From Bacteroidia bacterium (GTDB lineage: Bacteria; Bacteroidota; Bacteroidia; Chitinophagales; Saprospiraceae), in NCBI GenBank assembly GCA_030432855.1, contig JAUILM010000016.1, forward strand, positions 1 to 19,710: a DNA stretch of 19,710 nucleotides, in the 5' to 3' direction. The position numbers and the translations under genes were made by a program. Positions 1-8,377 of this stretch are shown here, piece by piece. A model generated the notes under the pieces. That model worked only from the letters and a program-made list of their open reading frames with translations. It was not told where the DNA came from and made no database searches. Numbering within the stretch: the first letter of the stretch is position 1; every line of letters begins with the position of its first letter.

Positions 1-1
1 T

Positions 2-352
2 CAGTTTGATCGTTGTGTAGCCTCCAATGGTCCTGAAGACATTGTTCGCCAGAACCTGATCACTACCGGACTGAGTGACTTCTTCAATGGTGACATCTTT
101 AGTGCCTATACAATTGGTAAGTGGAAGCCGGAACCCCATCTTTTTCTTCATGCGGCGGAGACCATGGAATTTACCCCAGAAAATTGCATTGTCATTGAAG
201 ACAGTGAAGCAGGCATACAGGCGGCCTTAAATGCAAATATGAAAGTGGTAGCCTATCAGCCACCTTCCATGCACTACAAACCATCAGCTGAGCCAACCGC
301 AGCATTTTCCATCATGAAGGATTTGCCAGATATTCTCAACCACCTATCATAG
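2..352 (+). CDS. HAD-superfamily phosphatase, YieH-like (3' part)
   Basis: The reading frame is open from the window edge, so the N-terminus with the nucleophile DxD motif is outside. The visible 116 residues carry the later HAD motifs: VASNGP (motif II Ser), GKWKPEP (motif III Lys) and VIEDSEAGIQAA (motif IV acid), the signature of the beta-phosphoglucomutase-like branch. Order and wording (SNGP, then a WKP-P stretch, then ENCI-DS-AG) closely resemble E. coli YieH, a 6-phosphogluconate phosphatase, from memory of that protein. Such enzymes are cytosolic and remove phosphate from small phospho-sugars or related metabolites; the true substrate cannot be read from this fragment. The gene ends convergently with the adhesin gene on the other strand, 66 bases away, with a hairpin between them. 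Family assignment is strong; YieH-type specificity is inference. Confidence 0.85.
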   Translation, partial: QFDRCVASNGPEDIVRQNLITTGLSDFFNGDIFSAYTIGKWKPEPHLFLHAAETMEFTPENCIVIEDSEAGIQAALNANMKVVAYQPPSMHYKPSAEPTAAFSIMKDLPDILNHLS

Positions 353-370
353 GCAGGTCCGTATAAAGAA

Positions 371-397
371 AAAGGGACCATCACAGACAGTCCCTTT
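371..397 (-). terminator. Hairpin terminator between convergent genes
   Basis: Arms AAAGGGAC (371-378) and GTCCCTTT (390-397) form a perfect 8-bp stem with an 11-base loop. Read on the minus strand the stem is followed by a T-rich run (TTTTTCTTT), which fits a Rho-independent terminator for the T9SS surface operon. On the plus strand the tail is not T-rich, so action on the HAD gene is less likely. Confidence 0.7.
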
Positions 398-418
398 CAC
401 CTATATATTTACAGAGTT

Positions 419-3400
419 CTAATGCAGAATTGTAACGTTGCCTTTCTCTATATGCTGATCACCTCCGATACATTGTACCATTAAGTAGTAAGCATACACA
501 TCAGGATCCAACAGTTTTCCATTGAATGTACCATCCCAGCCTACAGCCTGGTTAGTAGTTTCAAATACCTTTTCTCCCCATCGATCATAGATGACAAGCT
601 CCATGGCTTCAATGTACTCTCCTCTCACGAACAGTACATCATTTATGCCATCACCATTCGGGCTAAATGAATTAGGGAAGAATATAAAAGGAGGCTCACA
701 GTTCACCATAATTACGGTGATAGTCGCCTGTTTTTCAGTCATACATCCGTTCGCATCCGTGATTGCCACCGAATATGTGGTTGTCTCTGGTGGAATGGCT
801 ACTGTCATCGCATCATTGGGTGTCTGCAAGTCTTGCTGAGGTGACCACTGATAGGTAGCACCTTCCTCAAATGTAGCGGTCAATGTAGATGACTCACCAA
901 AGAAAATGGTATCCGGATCGGCCACCGCATCAAAGCGAGCATCGATATCACTTACCGGTACCACTACAGAATCCATCACCACACATCCATCTTCGAATGT
1001 CACCATCGCTGTATATGCCTGTGTAACATTAGGTCTCACGACCGCCACCTCATTACCCTGTCCCTGTAGAATAGAGTCTTCAGGCATCCACTTTATAGAA
1101 TCGATTCTGAAATCGGTATTATTCATTATTGTAATTTCCACCGGATCTCCAGGACAAACTGGCATATCAGAATTAAGGCTGAAGTCCAGCATTCTGAGCT
1201 CCATCAATACACTATCAACAAATGTACATTCGCCCTTAATGCCCTTCACGGTATAGAAACCTGTCTGAAGAATCGGTACTGATATCGTATCTCCAGTGCC
1301 AATTACATTTCCGCTCGGATCGCACCAGGTCATAGAATCCACGAGTTCACCCTTTGCAGTCAATGTAAAGGTATCACCAGGACATATCATATCCTGACTT
1401 TCAGAAGTGATCAGTGGTACATAGTCGGCTATGATCACTTTTACTTCCGTATTGACATTACATGATGGATCTTCCGGATCCTCAATATATACTGTAAAGA
1501 CCGTGGTTTCATCAACAGTCGCCGTTGGATTGAAACTGGTTGGATCATCCAACAACTCAGCAGGCTCCCACATATAAGTCACATCCGGATTGCCCATGGG
1601 GTTAAGTTGGAAGGTACCTGGTGCACAATCTATAATAGAGTCCGGCAGATTTCTTACTAATCGGTCATCGGCAAAGACTACTACCTTACCTTCGACGGTA
1701 CAGGTATCATTTAGTGGATCCGTAATAGTCACCATGAATGTTCGATCCTCGGTCAGTGAAACTATTGGATTCGCTTCGGTGGTATCTGCTATGGCCGGAT
1801 CTGCACTCCAGGCATAGATATAATTTGGATTTCTATTGGGGTTCAGAGGAATTGCTCGTGGATCACATGTAACGATCGTATCCATGAAATCCATAAAATC
1901 GTCTCCTGTAAGAGTGATACGCATCGCGCTTACTGCCGTACAATTTGGATCATCATTAGATCGTACCTCCACATCGAATGTTCCTGCATATGGATAGGTG
2001 TACGTAGGATTTTCTTCCGTAGAAACGAAGTCGGGATTAGTTGGATCACCAAACGTCCATTCATACGTCTCGGCACCACGACTCAGGTTGATAAACATCA
2101 CTGTGAGCGAATTACACTCCTTGGATTTATCAAAGTCAAGAAGTACATCCGAATCGACTATCTCGATGTAGATTGACTTCATGAGCGTACACTCTCCGCT
2201 ACTATCGCTTACCGTTACCGTGTATAATGTGCTTTCCAATGGTGAAGCAATCGGATTTGGATGCGTAGGATCATCCAGTCCTTCGGTGGGAGACCACTCA
2301 TACACCAGGTTAGGATTAGCTCCCGGATTGATGAAGAATGAGCTACTATCGCAAATAACCAAGGTATCTCCATCCTCAAATCCGCCGTCATCCAGACCCA
2401 ACCGCACCTGCAAAGGAATACGAACTGTACAGGTTGAATCATTTGGATCGGTAATCAAAGCTATGAACCGAATATCTTCTTCGATTTGAGCAGTAGGATT
2501 AAAGCTTGTGGGATCATCAAGAGGTTCAGCTGGCGTCCACTCATAAATAAGATTGGGATCACCATTTGGATTTAGCTCCAGTGGCCCAGGTAGACATATG
2601 AACATACTATCTCCCAAATCAACTACCAACTGCGAGTCGATTTCTACATTGACCACACCCATAATTTGGCAGGTCTCATTTAGAGGATCTGTCACGGTGA
2701 CATTGAAGGTTGCATCCTCCCTGAGATATACTTCAGGTACAGCCTCCGTCGGGTCAGCAATCAATGGGTGATCTTCCCACTGATAGATGTAAAGCGGATT
2801 GAGTCCAGTGTTTAGATCGATCAAACTGGGCCCACAATTATACAGATCCAGTTCAAAGTCAACAAAATCATCTCCGGTCACCGCAAGTCTCTTAGTTCTG
2901 ATGGTATTACAGTCATCACCCGGAATGGTCAAAACCACATCGTAGGTTCCTCCGGATGGGTAGGTGTAGCTGGGGTCTCTTTCGTTAGAAACAAAGTCAG
3001 GGTTCGAAGGATCTCCAAAGGTCCAGATAAACTCATCGGCACCAGTACTGGTGTTTATGAAGTTAATCGTAAGTGATCCACAATCCTTCTGTACATCAAA
3101 ATCAGCGGTCACACCAGGGTTGGGAATCACCATAACATGCACAGACTCTTCTATGAAGCAGTCATTCACCGGATCATAAACGGTAGCTACATATGTAATA
3201 GATTCTTCTGGCTCGGCAATAGGATTAGGACTATCAGCGTACTGCAGATAAGTCGTAGGTGACCAGGTATATGTGTAATTCGAACTGAAGTTAGGATTCA
3301 ACGCTACGGAACTACCCGCACAGATAATGATGGTATCCATACCACCAAGGCCTGTGTCGTCAACATCAATAAATATCGTCTGTGTCTTATTTGTTGTACA

Positions 3401-4558
3401 CAGATCATTGACCATAAGTATCTGTCTGATAAATAGGGTCTGTCGTCCATTGACCTGAAAAGCAGGATCAGGCTCATTAAAAACCCATCGCTGTCCCAGA
3501 TCAGACTCCACAATGTATTCATATGGTGCATCCTCAGGAATACCTGAAGAAATATCTGTAATCTGCACATCCACGACATCAGCACAAACCACTGAGGTTT
3601 CTACTTCAAATCCGGTGATAGTCAACAGATCACAATCCACCACGTTATATTCGAAATCTCTTCTAGTTTCACCAATTTTCACACCGTTACGATACTCCTC
3701 TACACAAACACCCACCAGGAACTGTCCCATAGTGGTAGGCGTACCAGTGATCAGACCATTCTGATCAATTCGCAAGGGATCATCTCCACCCAGTAAATTA
3801 TCCAGGCTGTAGGGACTCTTCCACAGTACCTCATCGTACGGTGGTCTTAGTGCGGGCTGTGGTGCAGGCCTTTCCATCGTGGCACCCAGGAATGGCGTAC
3901 ATAGTCGGTAAACCAATGAATCTCCATCTTCGTCTACGGCAGCATGCTCATACTGTAAAGGCTCACCAAGACAGATGTAGATGGGAGGCCACTCCCTGAA
4001 GGTAGGTGCACTATTGCATTGTGCCAGGGCTTCTTCTGTCACTACCGTGATCCAGGTAGCACCTGTCTCCAGCGGATCTACAATATTGCTTAATGTTGTA
4101 TTTCTACAACATCGCTGATATACTAATTGATAACCACCTGCCAAAAATGGCAGATCAACCACCATCTTATATATGGTTCGCTGTACACAGACACCATTTC
4201 CATCCACAAAACAATCACTTTCCTGTCTCAGTGTATCATCTGCATTGAAAGGAATAAGTATCTGGCCCAACTGACCAAGATGTACCTGCAAATTGTTTCG
4301 GGCATCAAATATCGCAATGGAAGCAGGATCATCATAGTCCGCTTCAGGATTGGCGTTGAGGCAATCACGATATACCATCAAAGTGACTTCGTACTGATCA
4401 TTTCCGAGACAACGATATGATATATCACCCCCCACAATATGCGAGGCAATAGCTGAGGATGGCAACAAAAGTACCATCAACATAACTACCAGTACACCGC
4501 AAAGGTGCTTGCTGCCAGTTGATTTTATTATTGAGAATAGCTTCGTCATCTTTTCCAT
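419..4558 (-). CDS. Giant repeat adhesin with T9SS type B (gliding-motility) C-terminal domain
   Basis: A secreted, multi-domain surface protein of about 1,379 residues. It begins with a basic stretch and a hydrophobic segment (VLVVMLMVLLLPSSAIAS), a signal peptide, followed by HIVGGDISYRCLGNDQYEVT, the start of a Cys-rich N-terminal region (about 40-310) common in Bacteroidota gliding-type proteins. Next come six Ig-like repeats with LNPN, Y-W and DPTxxNP-type motifs and two PKD domains (each with WTFGDP and a YTYP strand), then three more diverged Ig-like repeats (about 1045-1280). The last 95 residues (PNSFSPNGDGINDV, YDRWGEKVFE, GWDGTFNGK) are the type B T9SS sorting domain. The start is taken as ATG at 4558, which overlaps the upstream stop as TGATG; a TTG one codon earlier is also open. 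It is the last gene of an operon with a PorP/SprF-like and an OmpA-like gene, and type B cargo is known to depend on PorP-like partners for surface anchoring. A role in adhesion or gliding is inferred; the ligand is unknown. Confidence 0.9.
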   Translation of the reverse strand: MEKMTKLFSIIKSTGSKHLCGVLVVMLMVLLLPSSAIASHIVGGDISYRCLGNDQYEVTLMVYRDCLNANPEADYDDPASIAIFDARNNLQVHLGQLGQILIPFNADDTLRQESDCFVDGNGVCVQRTIYKMVVDLPFLAGGYQLVYQRCCRNTTLSNIVDPLETGATWITVVTEEALAQCNSAPTFREWPPIYICLGEPLQYEHAAVDEDGDSLVYRLCTPFLGATMERPAPQPALRPPYDEVLWKSPYSLDNLLGGDDPLRIDQNGLITGTPTTMGQFLVGVCVEEYRNGVKIGETRRDFEYNVVDCDLLTITGFEVETSVVCADVVDVQITDISSGIPEDAPYEYIVESDLGQRWVFNEPDPAFQVNGRQTLFIRQILMVNDLCTTNKTQTIFIDVDDTGLGGMDTIIICAGSSVALNPNFSSNYTYTWSPTTYLQYADSPNPIAEPEESITYVATVYDPVNDCFIEESVHVMVIPNPGVTADFDVQKDCGSLTINFINTSTGADEFIWTFGDPSNPDFVSNERDPSYTYPSGGTYDVVLTIPGDDCNTIRTKRLAVTGDDFVDFELDLYNCGPSLIDLNTGLNPLYIYQWEDHPLIADPTEAVPEVYLREDATFNVTVTDPLNETCQIMGVVNVEIDSQLVVDLGDSMFICLPGPLELNPNGDPNLIYEWTPAEPLDDPTSFNPTAQIEEDIRFIALITDPNDSTCTVRIPLQVRLGLDDGGFEDGDTLVICDSSSFFINPGANPNLVYEWSPTEGLDDPTHPNPIASPLESTLYTVTVSDSSGECTLMKSIYIEIVDSDVLLDFDKSKECNSLTVMFINLSRGAETYEWTFGDPTNPDFVSTEENPTYTYPYAGTFDVEVRSNDDPNCTAVSAMRITLTGDDFMDFMDTIVTCDPRAIPLNPNRNPNYIYAWSADPAIADTTEANPIVSLTEDRTFMVTITDPLNDTCTVEGKVVVFADDRLVRNLPDSIIDCAPGTFQLNPMGNPDVTYMWEPAELLDDPTSFNPTATVDETTVFTVYIEDPEDPSCNVNTEVKVIIADYVPLITSESQDMICPGDTFTLTAKGELVDSMTWCDPSGNVIGTGDTISVPILQTGFYTVKGIKGECTFVDSVLMELRMLDFSLNSDMPVCPGDPVEITIMNNTDFRIDSIKWMPEDSILQGQGNEVAVVRPNVTQAYTAMVTFEDGCVVMDSVVVPVSDIDARFDAVADPDTIFFGESSTLTATFEEGATYQWSPQQDLQTPNDAMTVAIPPETTTYSVAITDANGCMTEKQATITVIMVNCEPPFIFFPNSFSPNGDGINDVLFVRGEYIEAMELVIYDRWGEKVFETTNQAVGWDGTFNGKLLDPDVYAYYLMVQCIGGDQHIEKGNVTILH
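1424..3340 (-). repeat. Tandem duplication of an Ig-PKD-Ig-Ig supermodule (about 323 residues)
   Basis: Within the adhesin, two consecutive blocks have the same domain order: Ig-like, PKD, Ig-like, Ig-like. Landmarks repeat at a constant spacing of 322-323 residues: the first Cys of the leading Ig repeat, the WTFGDP motif of the PKD domain, a GDDF(V/M)DF linker and an identical LDDPTSFNPT motif. The first copy spans about 2372-3340 and the second about 1424-2371. The pattern indicates duplication of a whole four-domain unit of about 969 bp rather than stepwise single-domain growth. Confidence 0.8.
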
Positions 4559-6990
4559 CAATCGTTTGATCTTCTTACATCAATGATTTCAACACGTCGT
4601 TCTCTCGATGCAGGTACACTGTAAATGGAGTTTCTGGTATCTGCAATCTCATCACTTACGTATAATGGTGCCTTGGTCTCACCCAATGGCTCTTCTATGA
4701 TTTTTAGATCCCCTGCATTAATTGCACGGATCAATTCACCATCTCCATATCTTCTGAATTGATTGATCACCGTACTGATACGACGGCTACTCAATCGATC
4801 ATTATAAGATGAAGGAGCCCGTGGTGAGGCAAATCCCTGAAGTACCACTTCGATCTTTTCACCTTTAGCGATCTCTTCAGCGAGTATCTGGATGAAGGTA
4901 ATCATGTCATTTCGGCCTTCACGGACACTATATTCAAAGAAACGCTCAATGTCGTCCTCTGCTTCGGCCTTTGCTCCATTAATCAAAGGCTCAGTGTATT
5001 GCATTTTAAATTCGTCCTTGCGATCCATATATGGAGGATACGTATCATCGTACGTATTTCTCGAAGTACGGAAGTAAGTTTTTGGATTGGGATAGTCATT
5101 GTCAAAGTACAAGGCCAATGGCAAGAAATCTTCAAGGTTACCCCGTTTCAGGTAGATATTCTTTGTAATTCGATTGCCTGGCACATCAATCGTACTAAGA
5201 TTCAAGGTATCAGGTTTGTAGCCTCTCTTAGAGGTGATAATTTGATATGATTTGTCGCGATCAATCGGGAACACAAAACTGTTTCCGTCTTCATTTATTT
5301 GAACCACGATCTCATTCTGCGGATCTGAAAGGTCTAATAGATTCACAGTCGCTCCACGAATAGCCTGTCGTGTGGAATCATCAAACACTAACAACTCCAG
5401 ATCCAGGGCCTGAGATCTGAGATACAATCTCTTGGTGATATCTGTTGCCTTATTGATACCTCTGGTACTGAATTGGATGGTATCAGGAAAATAACCAGGC
5501 TTAGTGGCTATGACCTGATAACTACGATTTCTGTCTAAGGGGAACAGGAACTCATTCGTGTTATCCTTAAACATAGAATCCACAAAGGTAGGCTCACCAT
5601 TAATTTCATATAGTTGTACAGTAGCTCCGAGAAGATCAGCTTGTGTTGCCTGATCAAATGTCAGTGCCTGTAGGTTTATATCCAGTTTTTCAAAAGCTGC
5701 CTTATAGATATCATTACAGCAAGCTTCATCTTCTTCCTCTATGAAAAACGAACCTTGACGATTAGAGGCAAAGAACGCAGTATCCTCCTGGTCCGCCAGG
5801 AAGAAGTACAAATCATTATAACTACTGTTGACAGGAGCTCCCAGGTTTTCGATATAGGGATCAACCATATCACGAGTATACACACTATATATATCATACC
5901 CCCCAAAACCCTGATAACCCTGCGATGCAAAGTAGAGAGTTTCAGATTTCTTATGATAGAATGGTGTGATATCGTCCTCAATGGTATTGACCGGCATTAA
6001 GTTTACCGGATCTCCAAACTGGTTATTGTCCAGTATTGTACTGTACCATATATCTAACTTACCCTTTGTACCTGATCTATCGGATGCAAAGTACAGGGCC
6101 GGTTCGTGATTGATCGGATCAAGCCCGAGGGATGGTTGAGTACTGGTATGTGTTGTATCATTGATTGTACCCGGCAGCAAAGTTGCAGGACCAAATGTAC
6201 CATCACTCTCTAAATCTCTGTAATAGATGTCGCACCGAATTTCTGTGGCATTTTCATACTCACAGATAGTATAGTACACACGATCTTTTTCTTCAGTAAA
6301 TACTACGTGTCCAGTGTGGTACTTCTTATCATTGAAAGTTGAGTCAAATTGTATCCCTTCTCCACCTTTAATAGACCATAAAGCATTAGAAAAAATACGA
6401 TCCACCTTCGATTCATCTTCCTCAGATGGAAATCTTAGTGATGAATAGTATAAAGTGTCACCAATTTGTACAGGACCAAACTCTGAAAAAGGAGTATTGA
6501 TATTCGACCCCATATGCTCTACTGTGACGTATTCCCTGACAGAGTCCTGCTGGGTAATCGCCCAATCACAATCTTCTATTTGCTGCTCGGCAGCATCCGT
6601 GTAGTAGGGATTGTCAAGTGAGTTCTCGGATAAGTATATTTGATAGTTCGCTTTGGAGGCTTCATATTTGCCCTGTCTCTTCTGCATCTCTGCCAACCAA
6701 AAGGTAGCCAATGGATACTCACCATTTTGCTGGAGGTCCACTACCTTCTGGTAGTTTGTCTCTGCAAGCTTGTAGGAGTTAAACTGGCGGGCCGATTCGG
6801 CAGTTTTATAAAGAACGGCGATATCCTCGCTGAATTCCAATACTGCTTTGTAGTAGTGAAGGGCCGAATAGTAATCTTTCTCCTCGAAAGACTTTTCGGC
6901 GGCTTCCAAAAAGGCCTGCCTGGTCTGACCAAAACTGGCAACAGCGGTCATGAACAAGCTTAAAATTAATATGATCCTAAAGTTCTTCAT
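4558..6990 (-). CDS. PorE-like T9SS-associated protein: TPR, beta-propeller, two CRD repeats, OmpA domain
   Basis: About 810 residues in the order known for PorE: signal peptide (IILILSLFMTAVASFGQ), TPR region (about 25-145, starting AFLEAAEKSFEEKDYYSALHY), a PD40/WD40-type propeller (about 155-432, blades ending YFASDRSGTKGKLDIWYS, YFASQGYQGFGGYDIYS and FFASNRQGS), carboxypeptidase-regulatory-like domains (CRD), and a C-terminal OmpA-like domain (about 623-807, YNDRLSSRRI and ERRVEI). PorE is a periplasmic peptidoglycan-linked component of T9SS; here the same role, tethering a PorP-like membrane protein to the cell wall, is inferred. Unlike PorE it shows two CRD copies. ATG at 6990 is preferred over TTG at 6993 because AAGAAGG lies 7 bases upstream. 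It follows the PorP-like gene by 19 bases and overlaps the adhesin gene by one base. It may be a paralogue dedicated to this cargo rather than the core PorE. Confidence 0.88.
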   Translation of the reverse strand: MKNFRIILILSLFMTAVASFGQTRQAFLEAAEKSFEEKDYYSALHYYKAVLEFSEDIAVLYKTAESARQFNSYKLAETNYQKVVDLQQNGEYPLATFWLAEMQKRQGKYEASKANYQIYLSENSLDNPYYTDAAEQQIEDCDWAITQQDSVREYVTVEHMGSNINTPFSEFGPVQIGDTLYYSSLRFPSEEDESKVDRIFSNALWSIKGGEGIQFDSTFNDKKYHTGHVVFTEEKDRVYYTICEYENATEIRCDIYYRDLESDGTFGPATLLPGTINDTTHTSTQPSLGLDPINHEPALYFASDRSGTKGKLDIWYSTILDNNQFGDPVNLMPVNTIEDDITPFYHKKSETLYFASQGYQGFGGYDIYSVYTRDMVDPYIENLGAPVNSSYNDLYFFLADQEDTAFFASNRQGSFFIEEEDEACCNDIYKAAFEKLDINLQALTFDQATQADLLGATVQLYEINGEPTFVDSMFKDNTNEFLFPLDRNRSYQVIATKPGYFPDTIQFSTRGINKATDITKRLYLRSQALDLELLVFDDSTRQAIRGATVNLLDLSDPQNEIVVQINEDGNSFVFPIDRDKSYQIITSKRGYKPDTLNLSTIDVPGNRITKNIYLKRGNLEDFLPLALYFDNDYPNPKTYFRTSRNTYDDTYPPYMDRKDEFKMQYTEPLINGAKAEAEDDIERFFEYSVREGRNDMITFIQILAEEIAKGEKIEVVLQGFASPRAPSSYNDRLSSRRISTVINQFRRYGDGELIRAINAGDLKIIEEPLGETKAPLYVSDEIADTRNSIYSVPASRERRVEIIDVRRSND
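5143..5682 (-). repeat. Duplicated carboxypeptidase-regulatory-like domain
   Basis: Two adjacent segments of about 90 residues in the OmpA-like protein share a scaffold: D-L-(A/V)-FD, GATV-L, F-FP(L/I)DR--SYQ(V/I)I, (K/R)GY-PDT, then LYLR or IYLK at the end. Matching positions lie about 91 residues apart, for example FLFPLDRNRSYQVIATKPGY against FVFPIDRDKSYQIITSKRGY. Confidence 0.8.
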
Positions 6991-7009
6991 CAATCAGCCT
7001 TCTTCAGTA

Positions 7010-8050
7010 CTAGAATATTGGACATGTCTTAAACATACCCAATGGTTTCACATTCACAATTCGGTATGAGAGCCAGATCTCAGGTCCACCCCTGTTATCT
7101 GTGGCAATCTCAAAATCTGAAACGTTAATATCGTAACTAACACCTACCGCCAGTGTTCGCCAGTGTAGCTCTACAGCTGGTGCGATAGCATCTGTAATAT
7201 TGTTCAGTCGCCAATTACCTCCTACCTGGAAAGCCAGTTCTTTACCCCGGTTCTGGTTTAAGTAGATCCGAAGAGCGGCACTTGGCACATACTCTCTAAA
7301 TTTTCCCTGAAACTGAGCAGTACCATTAAGGATCAAATCAAGAGCACCACCTAACTTGATGGCTCCCAGTGCATGTACCGAAAACCGATTGTCCAGCTTA
7401 ATGTCACTGGCATCAAAGAATTCCTGACGTGGCTTATTCAAATGATACAGTCCTACGCCGAAATCAAGTTTAGTGCGGCGATCATCCTTCTGCAATCTAA
7501 GATTTGCGCCCAATGAAAAATCCGCAAAGAAAATGGAAGTATTATCAAAGTCTTCCCCCAGAGGAAGTGAAGGGTCAAACTGACCAGCCGCAGGATCCCA
7601 CTGACTATCAGAAGTCAAATCATCCTGCTTGTATGATCTGTTGGCGAGGCCGATTTGAATTCCACCGGTCAAAAACGTATTCGTTGCAAGCTCTTTACTG
7701 TAAGAACCTCCAAACTGAAGCTGTGCCAGACTCAATTTTGAGAATCCGGCATTATCGTAGTTGAAATTCACCCCGAAGCCAAAGAAGTCATTGCCTTCAG
7801 CATTCTTAGGATAAATTTTTCGATCGTAATTACCAGAGAAAGTCAGAAAGTCGGCAGGTACATTTGCCCACTGTTTCTTGTAATGCCCCATAATCCGTAC
7901 ATCTCCATAGAAGATGCCAGTCAAAGCAGGATTCATAACCTGTGGAGCGTTATAAAACTGTGAGAAATGGATATCCTGACCTCGGACTGTCCATACAAGG
8001 CAAAGGCAAACGACAAAGGGGACTAACGTGTTCGGTAAAACTCTGTCCAA
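7010..8050 (-). CDS. PorP/SprF-family outer-membrane protein
   Basis: A 346-residue predicted outer-membrane beta-barrel. After a signal peptide (VPFVVCLCLVWTVRGQ) the mature chain begins QDIHFSQFYNAPQVMNPALTG, the hallmark N-terminus of the PorP/SprF family; alternating hydrophobic strands rich in aromatic residues and glycine fill the rest, and it ends in a strand-like segment (EIWLSYRIVNV) with a short Cys-containing tail. Family members sit in the outer membrane; SprF is needed for secretion of the SprB adhesin, and PorP-like proteins anchor type B CTD cargo. As the first gene before an OmpA-like protein and a type B cargo gene, it probably serves that cargo. No ATG or GTG lies between the upstream in-frame stop and the signal peptide, so TTG at 8050 is the likely start. 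It may be a cargo-specific paralogue of the core PorP. Confidence 0.9.
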   Translation of the reverse strand: MDRVLPNTLVPFVVCLCLVWTVRGQDIHFSQFYNAPQVMNPALTGIFYGDVRIMGHYKKQWANVPADFLTFSGNYDRKIYPKNAEGNDFFGFGVNFNYDNAGFSKLSLAQLQFGGSYSKELATNTFLTGGIQIGLANRSYKQDDLTSDSQWDPAAGQFDPSLPLGEDFDNTSIFFADFSLGANLRLQKDDRRTKLDFGVGLYHLNKPRQEFFDASDIKLDNRFSVHALGAIKLGGALDLILNGTAQFQGKFREYVPSAALRIYLNQNRGKELAFQVGGNWRLNNITDAIAPAVELHWRTLAVGVSYDINVSDFEIATDNRGGPEIWLSYRIVNVKPLGMFKTCPIF

Positions 8051-8377
8051 GGTGCAATCGTTTTTGGTTATTATCTTAAGATACGTCTACAAGAATTATA
8101 CCATATGTTCATTCCTGTAGAAAATTAACACTTGAAAACACTTGAAATATTTTCATTGTGTTAACATAAATGTAGTTCTTAAGCTTAGGTGTGCAAAAAT
8201 CTTTTAATATTTTAACCTATATGATTTTCCGTAAAGTGTTACCGTTTAGAAGGGTGCTATTTACACATATAAAATTTATTTAAAGATTAGGCCTCTCAGA
8301 GCCTATCAAAGGCTTTTATATATTTACTATTTCTATGTGAGCGATATATCCCAAATATCCTATATCATTATAATTTC
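8051..8377. other. Divergent intergenic region with direct and inverted repeats
   Basis: This AT-rich 327-base spacer separates the leftward T9SS operon from the rightward NAD-repair genes and must hold both promoters. I see no full TAnnTTTG box on either strand. It holds two adjacent copies of AACACTTGAA (8127-8136 and 8137-8146), flanked by arms TTAACAC (8125-8131) and GTGTTAA (8158-8164), and an imperfect palindrome near 8289-8304. No small coding region or RNA gene is evident. Confidence 0.6.
8125..8164. promoter_or_regulatory. Candidate operator: tandem decamers within inverted arms
   Basis: Two exact head-to-tail AACACTTGAA units, one helical turn apart, sit inside a 7-bp inverted repeat (TTAACAC and GTGTTAA). 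The site is about 75-115 bases upstream of the PorP-like start. The geometry suits a protein binding site, but no regulator is known, and AT-rich spacers produce such repeats by chance. Confidence 0.3.

Noticed and set aside
591..2771. Several plus-strand open frames of 70-116 codons opposite the adhesin gene
   Set aside because: They mirror the repetitive adhesin on the other strand, lack recognisable motifs and are fully contained in a strongly supported gene.
1424..3340. Periodic repeats that could suggest a CRISPR array
   Set aside because: The period is hundreds of bases, in frame and protein-level; there are no short identical repeats with unique spacers.
8289..8320. Possible hairpin with a T-run (GCC-GGC followed by TTTT) before nnr
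   Set aside because: The stem is only 4-5 bp and lies in a divergent promoter region with no gene ending nearby, so it is not a terminator.
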